Source of the DNA: Truepera sp. bin119
Lineage (GTDB): Bacteria; Deinococcota; Deinococci; Deinococcales; Trueperaceae
Length of the DNA stretch: 64,000 nucleotides
NCBI GenBank assembly: GCA_002239005.1
Contig: MPNL01000001.1
Coordinates: forward strand, 172,205-236,204
Direction: 5' to 3'
Shown: one piece after another, positions 1 to 8,166 of the stretch
Numbering within the stretch: position 1 is the first letter of the stretch
How the letters are laid out: the number at the start of each line of letters is the position of its first letter
Notes under the pieces: model-generated
Database searches by the model: none
What the model was told of the DNA's origin: nothing
The model's input: the letters and a program-made list of their open reading frames with translations, nothing else
Position numbers and translations under genes: made by a program

Positions 1-2
1 AC

Positions 3-947
3 GCCTGGAACCTCCAGGTCGAGCCCGAGATCCTCAGTCAGATGATGGCGGGCGGCCAGGGCACCGTCGTCACCGCGTTCGGTCCCTTAGTTGAGAGGCT
101 GATGGTCAACCTCACCAACGACGATCCCGGCCTCGGCACCTTGCGCTCCGAATATGATGGCGGCAACAACCCGCACCCCTTCCTGAGCGATCTCGCCGTG
201 CGGCGCGCCCTCTCGCTCGCTATCGACCGCCAGATCCTGGTCGATGTCGGCTACGGCGCCTCCGGGCAGCCGACCTGCAACGTGCTCCCTGCGCCTGCGA
301 TCTACATCTCGACCGCCAACGACGAGTGCCTCACCCAGAACATTGAGTTGGCCAATCAGATCCTCGACGAGGCCGGTTGGGAACGCGGCCGCGACGGCGT
401 CCGCGCCAAGGACGGTGTGCGCCTCTCGATCCTCTACCAGACCTCGACCAACTCCGTCCGTCAGGGTACTCAGGCGCTCATCAAGCAGACGTGGGAGGAG
501 ATCGGCGTCGAGACCGAACTCCGCAACATCGATGCTGCGGTGTTCTTCGGCGGCGACCCTGCCAGCCCCGACACCTACGGCAAGTTCTACGCCGATATCG
601 AGATGTACGCCAATACCTTCAACGGCACCGACCCCGAGAACTACATGGCCAACTGGGGCTGCAACGAGGTCTCCGGCGAGGCCAATCAGTGGATCGGCAA
701 CAACATCCCACGCTTCTGCGACCCCGCCTACGACACCCTGATCGCCCAGATGGGTCAGACCGCCTCGCTGGAAGAGCGCGCTGCGCTCGCCAAGCAGATG
801 AACGACATCCTCATGCAGAATTACATCATGATTCCGCTCATCCACCGTGGGGACGTCTCGGCCCACGCGAACAGCCTGGCGGGCGTCCGTATGAACTCGT
901 GGGACAGCGAGCTATGGAATATCGCTGACTGGCACCGCTCAAACTGA
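3..947 (+). CDS. ABC transporter substrate-binding protein, family 5 (peptide/nickel type), C-terminal part
   Basis: The reading frame is open to the left edge of the window, so the N-terminus and signal peptide are missing. The visible 314 residues match the C-terminal lobe of family-5 (DppA/OppA-like) periplasmic binding proteins, including the typical segment DLAVRRALSLAIDRQ, a repeated helix pattern of lobe II, and a C-terminal W-N-I-A-D-W close to the end. Such proteins capture oligopeptides or other solutes outside the membrane and deliver them to the permease pair encoded just downstream. A strong palindrome follows the stop codon before the permease gene. The substrate cannot be told from sequence. 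Confidence 0.9.
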   Translation, partial: AWNLQVEPEILSQMMAGGQGTVVTAFGPLVERLMVNLTNDDPGLGTLRSEYDGGNNPHPFLSDLAVRRALSLAIDRQILVDVGYGASGQPTCNVLPAPAIYISTANDECLTQNIELANQILDEAGWERGRDGVRAKDGVRLSILYQTSTNSVRQGTQALIKQTWEEIGVETELRNIDAAVFFGGDPASPDTYGKFYADIEMYANTFNGTDPENYMANWGCNEVSGEANQWIGNNIPRFCDPAYDTLIAQMGQTASLEERAALAKQMNDILMQNYIMIPLIHRGDVSAHANSLAGVRMNSWDSELWNIADWHRSN

Positions 948-958
948 CGCCCCCAATC

Positions 959-986
959 GGAGTGCGCGGCCTAGGCCGCGCACTCC
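959..986. terminator. perfect 28-bp palindrome between binding-protein and permease genes
   Basis: The sequence ggagtgcgcggc-ctag-gccgcgcactcc reads identically on both strands and lies 12 bp after the binding-protein stop and 12 bp before the permease start. It is followed by a C run, not a T run, so it is a poor classical intrinsic terminator. It may act as an mRNA-stabilising or partial-termination hairpin that lowers permease expression relative to binding protein. Confidence 0.55.
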
Positions 987-998
987 CCCCTAGCTGAC

Positions 999-2012
999 GT
1001 GCTTCGCTATATCGTCCGTCGGTTGCTGATCGCCATCCCGACGCTGGTTGCCATCAGCTTCGTGGTTTTCGCGCTGCTGGACCTAGCACCCAGCGACCCG
1101 ACCGGCAACTTGCCCCTAACCATTCCGCTCGAGGTAAGGGCCAAGATCCGTGAATCGCTGGGCTTGGGGCAGCCGTTCGTTATTCGCTACGCAAAGTGGA
1201 TGCGGCAGTTCTTCATAAACGAGCCCCTCAACCTGCTCGAGGAGACCTTCGACATCACCGTCGGCGACTCAGAGAACCGACTGCGGGTGCTCTCTTGGCA
1301 GACGCGCAGTCCGGTGGTGGATCTGGTGCGCGAACGTATGCCGCAGACCCTGTGGGTGGTGGGCCTAGCCTATCTGCTCGGCATCCTGGTGGCTATCCCT
1401 ATCGGTATCGTCTCGGCCTACCGACAGTACTCGATCTTCGACCAGGTCGGCACCTTCGTATCGATGGTCGGGTTCTCGGTACCTACATTTTTCACCGGAG
1501 TGCTGGCCATCATCATCTTCAGCTCCGGGTTGGGCTGGTTCCCCTCGATCTACGACACCACCCTGGTGGTCACCGACTGGACCAGTCTCATGGAGCAGGT
1601 GAGGCAGATGGTCATGCCGGTGACGGTGCTGACGCTATTCAACGCGGCCCAACTGTCGCGGTTTATGCGCTCTTCAATGCTGGACAATCTCAATCTCGAC
1701 TACGTCCGCACCGCCCGCAGTAAGGGTATGCGTGAGCGCATCGTCCTCCTGATTCACGTGCTCCGCAACAGCATGATACCGGTGGTGACCCTGATCGCCC
1801 TAGGCATCCCCACCATCTTCTCGGGCGCTATCATCACCGAGCAGATCTTCCGGATCAACGGCCTCGGTGAACTCTTAATCCGCGGCATCCAGAACTCTGA
1901 TATTCCGCTGGTGCAGACGCTGACCTTTATCTTCGCCATCCTGATCGTCATCTTCAACATCGCTGCGGATGTCGCCTACGGTGCCCTCGACCCGAGGATT
2001 CGCTATGACTGA
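999..2012 (+). CDS. ABC transporter permease, DppB-like
   Basis: The 337-residue protein has the DppB/OppB architecture. An N-terminal transmembrane helix sits in LRYIVRRLLIAIPTLVAI, a large periplasmic insert covers roughly residues 30-110, and then five helices follow. The EAA-type cytoplasmic loop DYVRTARSKGMRERIV is at about residues 227-242. The protein forms half of the membrane channel of a peptide-type importer, with the 2025-2936 product as partner. The start is GTG at 999, chosen because the first helix begins immediately. No ATPase gene is in the visible operon, so the importer may share ATPases encoded elsewhere. Confidence 0.95.
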   Translation: MLRYIVRRLLIAIPTLVAISFVVFALLDLAPSDPTGNLPLTIPLEVRAKIRESLGLGQPFVIRYAKWMRQFFINEPLNLLEETFDITVGDSENRLRVLSWQTRSPVVDLVRERMPQTLWVVGLAYLLGILVAIPIGIVSAYRQYSIFDQVGTFVSMVGFSVPTFFTGVLAIIIFSSGLGWFPSIYDTTLVVTDWTSLMEQVRQMVMPVTVLTLFNAAQLSRFMRSSMLDNLNLDYVRTARSKGMRERIVLLIHVLRNSMIPVVTLIALGIPTIFSGAIITEQIFRINGLGELLIRGIQNSDIPLVQTLTFIFAILIVIFNIAADVAYGALDPRIRYD

Positions 2013-2024
2013 ACAGGTATCCTC

Positions 2025-2936
2025 ATGAGCCTCGTCCCTGAACAGGCCGAGGCCCACCAGCACCGCTCCCTGTGGATGGATGTGTGGTTGCAGTTCCGCA
2101 ACCACACGGGGGCGATGATCAGTGTTGGCGTCCTGGCCTTCATCGTACTGGCGGTGCTAGTGGGGCCGCTGCTGTGGGAGCTCGACCCGCAACGCCTCGA
2201 CCCCCGCGTCTCCAACCAGGGCCCGTCACGGGCTCACCCCTTCGGCACGGACAACCTAGGCCGCGACATGCTGGCCCAGATGCTGGCAGGAGGCCGCATC
2301 TCGCTCGCTGTCGGCGTCACCGCCATGCTGATCTCGCTGATCCTGGGCACCGTCATCGGTATCATCGCGGGCTTCTTCCCCCGCGTAGACGGGCTGTTAA
2401 TGAGGATCACCGACCTGTTCCTGTCGCTGCCGCTCCTGCCCCTGCTGCTAGTGGCCATCCTACTATTCCGCGATACCCTCCGCTCAGCCTTCGGGCCGGA
2501 GGTTGGGATCTTCCTGCTGATCGTATTCATGATCGGTATCACCTCCTGGATGCAGACTGCCCGCATCGTCCGTGGGGACGTGCTCACGGTCAAAGAGCAG
2601 GAGTTCGTCACCGCGGCCCACAGCGTCGGAACCAGGCGGAGTCGCATCATCACCCGGCACATCTTCCCCAACGTGCTCTCCCCCATCATGGTTTCAGCCA
2701 CTCTCGGAATCGCCAACGCCATCATCACCGAGTCCGCCCTATCATTCCTGGGATTGGGCTTCCCGCCCGACTTTCCCACCTGGGGACGACTGCTGTTCGA
2801 TGGGACCAACTTCATGACGATCACCCCGATGCGAGTGATATGGCCGGGTCTCGCGATCTCACTAACCGTGCTGAGCGTGAACTATATCGGGGATGGGCTG
2901 AGGGACGCGCTGGACCCGAGGCTGAGAGGAAGGTGA
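2025..2936 (+). CDS. ABC transporter permease, DppC-like
   Basis: The 303-residue protein matches DppC/OppC. It has a cytoplasmic N-terminus, a first helix near residues 30-50, the conserved motif HPFGTDNLGRDMLAQ near residues 71-85, and the EAA loop EFVTAAHSVGTRRSRII near residues 190-206. The C-terminal segment LGLGFPPDFPTWG is also typical of the family. It starts 12 bp after the DppB-like gene, so the two are translated from one message. It pairs with that protein to form the channel. Confidence 0.95.
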   Translation: MSLVPEQAEAHQHRSLWMDVWLQFRNHTGAMISVGVLAFIVLAVLVGPLLWELDPQRLDPRVSNQGPSRAHPFGTDNLGRDMLAQMLAGGRISLAVGVTAMLISLILGTVIGIIAGFFPRVDGLLMRITDLFLSLPLLPLLLVAILLFRDTLRSAFGPEVGIFLLIVFMIGITSWMQTARIVRGDVLTVKEQEFVTAAHSVGTRRSRIITRHIFPNVLSPIMVSATLGIANAIITESALSFLGLGFPPDFPTWGRLLFDGTNFMTITPMRVIWPGLAISLTVLSVNYIGDGLRDALDPRLRGR

Positions 2937-3258
2937 GCGGGAAGGCCTCCGGCGTCCCTCAGACCAGTCAGTTGCCGCTCAGGATCAGTCCCTCGCTGCG
3001 GTAGGCACCTCTCTCTAGACTCGGCCAACAGTGCAAGAACGGACCCGCCAATAGACATCCCGAGAAGCCTTAAGAGTTCAGCATGAATGGGAGTCTGGAG
3101 AGGAGCACAACCACCCCCGACCGTGCACCCTCTACAAGTACACTGCTAGCCTGTTCGAGGCGCGAGACTTGCCCTAGATGTGATCTCTTAGGTCGACCTT
3201 CGAGGCCTCTTGGTAGCGAGGCTGTAGCCTGACCCTGAGGGTGAGGTAAAACAAGCCG

Positions 3259-3525
3259 TCATGACCCCTGCCCCCTCTTAGCCTGCTCTCCATGGGCCTT
3301 GGCGGCGACAAGGATATGGAATCCGGTCTTCGACGCGTCGAGGGCGATCTCGTCGAAGATATCCGAGTCGAACTCCAGGCCACCGCTGGCTTTTGACCAC
3401 ACCTTCGCCACCTGGTCAGCAAGTTCTTTGGCGCGGTCAAGGGCCTCCAACTCCCCTAGTGCATCGAGAGGCTCTTCGGAACTCACGACCCTGTTCGCCA
3501 CTCTGTGCAGACGACACCGGCACAT
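3259..3525 (-). CDS. hypothetical protein, possibly a gene fragment
   Basis: An 88-codon frame on the minus strand reads as a plausible charged helical protein from about residue 20 (DALGELEALDRAKELADQ), followed by a compact C-terminal part. The first 20 residues look random, so the true start is unclear and the frame may be the tail of a decayed gene. I do not recognise a family. It lies between two peptide-type operon parts and a set of broken small membrane genes. Confidence 0.35.
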   Translation of the reverse strand: MCRCRLHRVANRVVSSEEPLDALGELEALDRAKELADQVAKVWSKASGGLEFDSDIFDEIALDASKTGFHILVAAKAHGEQAKRGQGS

Positions 3526-3586
3526 TTCACCGAGTACGGCACCGAGCGAGTCGACTGCATCGCCAACCCGTAACCCCGCTCAGGTT

Positions 3587-3783
3587 TCACTGCACCACCT
3601 CCTGCTCGGAGACACCCCGGCCAGTAATGCTCATCGAGTCGACCCCGATGCGGGCGATCCGGTCGCCTAAGGCGTGCAGGTCCCACCTCAACTCAGCTAT
3701 CTCGGCCGCATGTTGAGCAGCAGTGCCAGAACACCTAACAACGTCACACCGACGCCGATGACGGCAATTATGTTGGGGCTCAC
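3587..3783 (-). pseudogene. frameshifted small membrane/coiled-coil protein
   Basis: A GTG at 3783, preceded by a purine-rich GGAG-type site, opens a 28-codon frame with one transmembrane helix (IIAVIGVGVTLLGVLALLL) that stops at 3697. The neighbouring frame carries on without a gap as EIAELRWDLHALGDRIARIG, an amphipathic coiled-coil segment, and ends at 3587. A membrane helix followed by a short coiled coil is a common small-protein layout, so I infer one gene split by a single frameshift near 3700. It could also be a sequencing error. Confidence 0.5.
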
Positions 3784-4195
3784 CTAGCCTCAAGTCTCCC
3801 ATCCATGCCGGCCTCCCTCTGACCTCGTCACCTTGAACTTCCGCGTATCGAACTCAAGCCTCGAGACCACACTGCACTGCTAGTCGAGCGAGTATTGCCC
3901 GGGCAACCCCGTACCGCTCACTAGACCATTTCCAGTGACGCCTTCTGCTCATCGATCAGGTAGAGACCGGCTTGTGTGCCTTCCCTCACAACCCAGGGCA
4001 AACGTCCTCACCCCCTTTCCGGGCGGGAGCATAGCATGTGCACCGTGTAACTGACTGTTGACAAGCGCACTCCAACTTCCCAATGGGGCTAGGAGAGCCT
4101 GATCTTGGGCGCTACCCCGATGGCCTCCACCGCACCATCAGCGGATTGAAACATCCAATGCCAGGCTGTGCGAACAAGAGTGAAGGCCCCGGAGC

Positions 4196-4653
4196 CTACC
4201 TCGGGAACCGCTGCTTGCCGAGGTCGGGGCCATGCCCCCACTCAAAGCGCCCTTCGTTAAGCCGCCACCGAACATCAGAGCCTTTGAGAGCTTTGTTGTC
4301 TTGAGCATAGTACCAGGGGGTTATGCCGTCATCGTCTCGTGCGGCCGCGTCTGCCCCGGCGTCCAACAGGGTCCTGATGACGGCAGCGTTACGCCGCATG
4401 GCCACACGGTGCAGGCGGGTTGCTCTCCTCCGCACGATCCCCTCACTCCCGGTAGCGGAGCCTCGCCACCGCCCCGAACACACAAGTAAGGCGAACAACA
4501 CACCGGCCCAACCAGATCCAACGATAATGCCATAGGCAGCCTCGGCGTCAAAGGCGGCCCGACGCTGTCGCCGAACAGTGTGGCACCAACGGTGAAGACG
4601 CCAGAGATGCCTGCGATAATCGCTACGATTCCTCTGTCCATCCTCATGACCAT
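4196..4653 (-). pseudogene. composite remnant: two-helix membrane protein joined to an ankyrin tail
   Basis: Reading the minus strand from 4653, a membrane helix (IVAIIAGISGVFTVGATLF) is followed after a frameshift by a second helix (YGIIVGSGWAGVLFALLV). From about 4430 the frame becomes a partial ankyrin repeat (AVIRTLLDAGADAAARDDDG) and then the tail motif ITPWYYAQDNKALKGSD, which ends the neighbouring ankyrin proteins. The junction suggests recombination or deletion that fused the end of an ankyrin gene to an unrelated membrane gene. Neither part looks functional. Confidence 0.55.
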
Positions 4654-4832
4654 CTCTCGCTACCCCACCCTACTCCCGGTACCTCCGCCTCGCCATCACG
4701 CCCCGACTGGCAAGCTCGGTCCGAGTGCAGTGATTCGACAAGAGGAACAGCTGAACAGTGAAGAGGCTTTGAGAGAGCCGCAGGTCGAAGGGGCCCTCCG
4801 GAAATTGGTCCCCAAGACCACCAGTCTATAAG

Positions 4833-5606
4833 CTACCTGAAGCGCGCCTCGCCTAGTCGCCGGTAGGCATCAGAGCCTTTGAGCTCTTCTCGATCCTCAG
4901 CATAGTCCCAAGGGGTCAAGCCAGCGGTGTTTTGGGCAGTCGCATCTGCCCCAGCATCAAGCAGAGCTGCGATGATGGCAGGGTTGTCGCTACTCACAGC
5001 TGCAAGGTGCAGGGGGGAGAGGCCACCTGCGATCTGGGCATCTACCTCTGCCCCGGCATCTGCCAGGGCTGTGATAATGGCAGGGTTGTCGTTAAACCAG
5101 ACCGCAGTGTGTAGGAGGGTGAGGCCACCCTTGTCCCGGGCATTCACCTCCGCCCCAGCCTCTACCAGTGCCGTGATGATAGCAGGATTGGTGTTGAATT
5201 TAGCCGCAAGGTGGAGCGGAGTAGAACCTTCTACATTTCTAGCATTCACCTCCGCTCCGGCCTCTACCAGTGCCGTGATGATGGCGGGGCTGGTATTGGT
5301 TTGGGCCGCAAAGTGAAAGGGGGTATGGCCGTATCTATCCCTGGCTTCCACCTCTGCCCCAGCATTAGTCAGAGCTGTGATGATGGCAGGATCGGTGTCG
5401 AAGAAGGCGGCATCGTGCAGGGGGGTTCTGCCACTTTCATCTCGAGGGGTCACCTCTGCCCCAGCATTGAGGCAATCGATCACCTCTTCCAAGGTGGTCG
5501 ATTGGAAGAAGGCCAAGGTATTCCACTCTGTACACTCTGCAGCAGCTACCTGGGCCGTTAGTGAGAGTGCGGCTAAGGCTACCAGGAGTTGTGTCTTTAG
5601 GTTCAT
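4833..5606 (-). CDS. secreted ankyrin-repeat protein, one module
   Basis: The 257-residue protein starts with a Sec signal peptide (about residues 1-23, ending A-x-A-A-A) and is therefore probably exported. The mature part begins with a head motif C-x-x-W-N-T-x-x-F-F (residues 25-34) and a second Cys at about 45. About five ankyrin repeats of 33-34 residues follow, with the core NPAIITALVEAGAEVNARD and the TPLH start. It ends with the tail motif TPWDYAEDREELKGSDAYRRL. The two head cysteines could form a disulphide. It belongs to the same family as the genes at 5717-7003 and 13991-16495. The binding partner is unknown. Confidence 0.85.
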   Translation of the reverse strand: MNLKTQLLVALAALSLTAQVAAAECTEWNTLAFFQSTTLEEVIDCLNAGAEVTPRDESGRTPLHDAAFFDTDPAIITALTNAGAEVEARDRYGHTPFHFAAQTNTSPAIITALVEAGAEVNARNVEGSTPLHLAAKFNTNPAIITALVEAGAEVNARDKGGLTLLHTAVWFNDNPAIITALADAGAEVDAQIAGGLSPLHLAAVSSDNPAIIAALLDAGADATAQNTAGLTPWDYAEDREELKGSDAYRRLGEARFR

Positions 5607-5716
5607 AATCTCTTACTCTACCCGACCAAGCCTCTGGTAGTGCAGTTCGGTCGTGGCTCCTCTGCTGTCAAGCCCGGCATCGTGAGCCATTCCCAGCGGC
5701 CCGCGTGCTTCAACTC

Positions 5717-7003
5717 TCACCTGAAGCGTGCATCGTTCAGGCGCCAGTAGGCGTCCGTGCCTCTGAGGGCTTCGTTGTCTTGAGCGTGGTCCCAAGGGGT
5801 CTGGCCATTCTCGCTTCGTACGGTCGCGTCTGCCCCAGCGTCCAGCAAGGTTGTGACGACGGCGGGGTTGGTGGTGAAGGTGGCTTCATAAGTCGCTAGG
5901 TGCAGGGGGGTCCAGCCGTTGGCGGCTTGCGCATTCACCTCCGCCCCAGCAACGACCAGGGCTTCGATGACGGCAGGATTATCGTTGTACCAAGCTGCAT
6001 CGTGCAAGGGGGTTAGGCCCCCCTCATCCCGAGCATTCACCTCCGCCCCAGCAGCGACCAGAGCAGTGATGATGGCGGGGTTGGGGTTGAACCCAGCCGC
6101 CCGGTGCAGCGGGGTGCGGCCACCACTACCGCGAGCATTCACCCTCGCCCCTGACCTCACCAGGGCGTGGATGACAGCGGGATCGGTACTACTCTCTGCC
6201 GCATAGTGCAGTGGGGTGACATCGAGTCCATCCCGGGCATTCACCTCCGCCTCAGCAGCGAGACAACCCCTGACCTCCGTCAGTGTGGCCGATTCAAAGA
6301 ACTCCTCTGTGTTCCACTCCGCACAGGAAGACGGACTCTCCAGAACTGCGAGCGGGGGCTCATTCGGACGTAGTTGCTGGTAGGTGTCAGAACCTTCGAG
6401 CTCTTCTCGGTCCTTGGCAAGATCCCAAGGGGTCCAGCCGGACTCATTCCGGGCATTCACCTCCGCTCCAGCGTCCAGCAGGGCTCTGATGATGGCGGGG
6501 TTGTCGCTGGCTGCGGCCGCGTTGTGCAGGGGGGTCCAACCGGACTCATTCCGGGCATTCACCTCCGCTCCAGCGTCCAGCAAGGTCGTGACGACGGCGG
6601 GGTTGTTGGTATACCAGGCTGCATAGTGCAGGGGGGTCCAACCGGACTCATTCCGGGCATTCACCTCCGCTCCAGCGTCCAGCAAGGTCGTGACGACGGC
6701 GGGGTTGTTGGTATACCAGGCTGCATAGTCCAGGGGGGTGCGGCCATACTCATCCACCTGTCGGGCATTCGCCCCAGCAGCAAGGCAATCCTTCACCTCC
6801 TCCAACGTGGCCTGGACGAAAAATTCCGACGTGTTCCAGCTCCAAGCCTCACAGTCCACTGCCGCGGCCGGAACCCGAGCGGCGCCACGATCGCCCTCGC
6901 GAGTTGTGGGGGTCTCCAGCGTCTGCGTACCAGGGGGGGCGCAACTCGTCGCCAGCACGAGCACACTCCAAACCACCAGCAGGTATCTCAGTCTCATGGT
7001 CAT
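5717..7003 (-). CDS. ankyrin-repeat lipoprotein, two modules
   Basis: The 428-residue product has a signal ending VLATSC, consistent with a lipobox with Cys at about residue 21, so it is likely a membrane-anchored lipoprotein. Two complete modules follow a Thr/Arg-rich linker. Residues 51-211 and 227-428 each have a head (C-x-W-N-T-x-x-F-F), ankyrin repeats and a tail (TPWD-x-A-x-D). Two alternative starts exist. ATG at 7003 sits directly on the Shine-Dalgarno run, while ATG at 6997 has correct spacing and is probably the real one. The repeat region contains a nearly identical 102-bp tandem duplication. The gene follows a 36-codon signal-peptide ORF that ends inside its ribosome-binding site. 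Confidence 0.85.
   Translation of the reverse strand: MTMRLRYLLVVWSVLVLATSCAPPGTQTLETPTTREGDRGAARVPAAAVDCEAWSWNTSEFFVQATLEEVKDCLAAGANARQVDEYGRTPLDYAAWYTNNPAVVTTLLDAGAEVNARNESGWTPLHYAAWYTNNPAVVTTLLDAGAEVNARNESGWTPLHNAAAASDNPAIIRALLDAGAEVNARNESGWTPWDLAKDREELEGSDTYQQLRPNEPPLAVLESPSSCAEWNTEEFFESATLTEVRGCLAAEAEVNARDGLDVTPLHYAAESSTDPAVIHALVRSGARVNARGSGGRTPLHRAAGFNPNPAIITALVAAGAEVNARDEGGLTPLHDAAWYNDNPAVIEALVVAGAEVNAQAANGWTPLHLATYEATFTTNPAVVTTLLDAGADATVRSENGQTPWDHAQDNEALRGTDAYWRLNDARFR
6527..6730 (-). repeat. 102-bp tandem duplication inside ankyrin gene
   Basis: Two consecutive 102-bp units (6527-6628 and 6629-6730) are the same except for about one base at the end. Each encodes one 34-residue ankyrin repeat. 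Such near-identity shows recent unit duplication or gene conversion, in contrast with the diverged neighbouring repeats. Confidence 0.85.
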
Positions 7004-7009
7004 CCCCCT

Positions 7010-7120
7010 CTACTGCAATCCTAACTTCCGAATAGCGCAACTCGTCGCTAGCGCGAGTACGCCTGCGACTACCAGCAGATATCGAGGCAGATATCGAGAG
7101 CGAACTCTTCGGATCTTCAT
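7010..7120 (-). CDS. 36-codon orphan lipoprotein signal peptide ORF upstream of the ankyrin lipoprotein
   Basis: An ATG at 7120 opens a 36-residue product made almost entirely of a signal peptide (YLLVVAGVLALATSCAI) ending soon after a lipobox-like Cys. It closely resembles the signal peptides of the ankyrin genes at 5717-7003 and 13991-16495. Its TAG stop (7010-7012) overlaps the Shine-Dalgarno of the downstream ankyrin lipoprotein, so the two are probably translationally coupled. It may be a truncated duplicate of an ankyrin gene that now behaves as a leader peptide, or simply debris. Confidence 0.5.
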   Translation of the reverse strand: MKIRRVRSRYLPRYLLVVAGVLALATSCAIRKLGLQ

Positions 7121-7287
7121 GCTCTCCACCCTACTTCCAATAGCGCAACCTTGTCACCGCACCCTTACCAGCCAACTCCGCCCGGGCATAATGCCCCGGC
7201 CTCGAGATCCACGCACCCGTCGACATCGCCCTGCTGCTAAACTCCCAAGGGACCGCAGGCACCACACTGAAAGGCTAGGCTGTAGGC

Positions 7288-8166
7288 ATGATCCTTCTAA
7301 CGTATCAGACCCCCAAAGGCCTTAAGCTCGGTGTCAAGACTGACCGCGGCGTCCTCGACATCGCCGCCCCCGGTCACACCGACACCCCCGTAACACCCGA
7401 TGCCCTCTACCGAATGGGTAGCGCCGCCGTCGCCCCGCTGGCTGCCCGGGTAGATGAGGCCCTCGAGCGCGGCGCAGCAGAGTGGTTCCACGACGAGAGC
7501 AGGCTCCGGCTAGGTCCCCCTGTACCCAACCCAGGCAAGATTTTATGCATCGGCCTGAACTATCTGCGTCACGCCCAAGAGTCCGGCATGGCGGTCCCCA
7601 CCACCCCGGTGCTCTTCTCGAAGTTCAACAACGCCATCGCAGGACCCGGTGAGGACATCCCCCTCCCCGCCCACGCCGAGGAGTACGACTACGAAGCGGA
7701 ACTGGTCGTCGTCATCGGCAGGCGAGCCAAGGAGGTGAGCGAGGCCGAGGCACTCGACTACGTTCTGGGCTACTGCAACGGCAACGACGTAAGCGAGCGC
7801 CAGCTGCAGATGCTGACCGGTCAGTGGCTGCTGGGCAAGACCCTGGACAAGTTTATGCCGCTCGGACCCTACCTGGTGACCGCGAACGAGGCGGGCGACC
7901 CCCAGGAGATGCGGATGCGCTGCTGGCTCAATGGCGAACTGCGCCAGGATTCGAGCACCTCAGACATGATCTTCTCGGTCGCCGAGGTCGTGAGCTATGC
8001 CAGCCGCTACCTGACCCTGGAACCGGGCGACATCATCTCGACCGGGACCCCAGAAGGTGTCATCTTCGGGATGAAAGAGAGGGTATGGATGAGACCCGGA
8101 GACGAGGCCACAGTCGAGGTCGGCAACTTAGGGCAGCTCAGCAACCGGATGGTCGAGGGGCGTTGA
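7288..8166 (+). CDS. fumarylacetoacetate hydrolase (FAH) family protein
   Basis: The 292-residue protein has a short N-terminal domain and a FAH catalytic domain from about residue 85 (KILCIGLNYLRHAQE). The metal-binding acidic residues lie in EEYDYEAELVVVIG (about residues 131-144), and the C-terminal EPGDIISTGTPEGV motif is also present. Family members are Mg- or Mn-dependent hydrolases, decarboxylases or dehydratases of acylpyruvates and sugar-derived 2-keto acids. It heads an operon with an epimerase/dehydrogenase (TTGA overlap), a kinase and an enolase, which suggests sugar-acid or keto-acid catabolism. The exact substrate is not evident. Confidence 0.92.
   Translation: MILLTYQTPKGLKLGVKTDRGVLDIAAPGHTDTPVTPDALYRMGSAAVAPLAARVDEALERGAAEWFHDESRLRLGPPVPNPGKILCIGLNYLRHAQESGMAVPTTPVLFSKFNNAIAGPGEDIPLPAHAEEYDYEAELVVVIGRRAKEVSEAEALDYVLGYCNGNDVSERQLQMLTGQWLLGKTLDKFMPLGPYLVTANEAGDPQEMRMRCWLNGELRQDSSTSDMIFSVAEVVSYASRYLTLEPGDIISTGTPEGVIFGMKERVWMRPGDEATVEVGNLGQLSNRMVEGR

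Noticed and set aside
87..866. Long minus-strand frame opposite the binding-protein gene
   Set aside because: It is the antisense shadow of a well-supported gene; high GC makes such frames common.
5900..6730. Regular repeats that could suggest a CRISPR array
   Set aside because: Period is 99-102 bp, in frame, and encodes ankyrin repeats without unrelated spacers.
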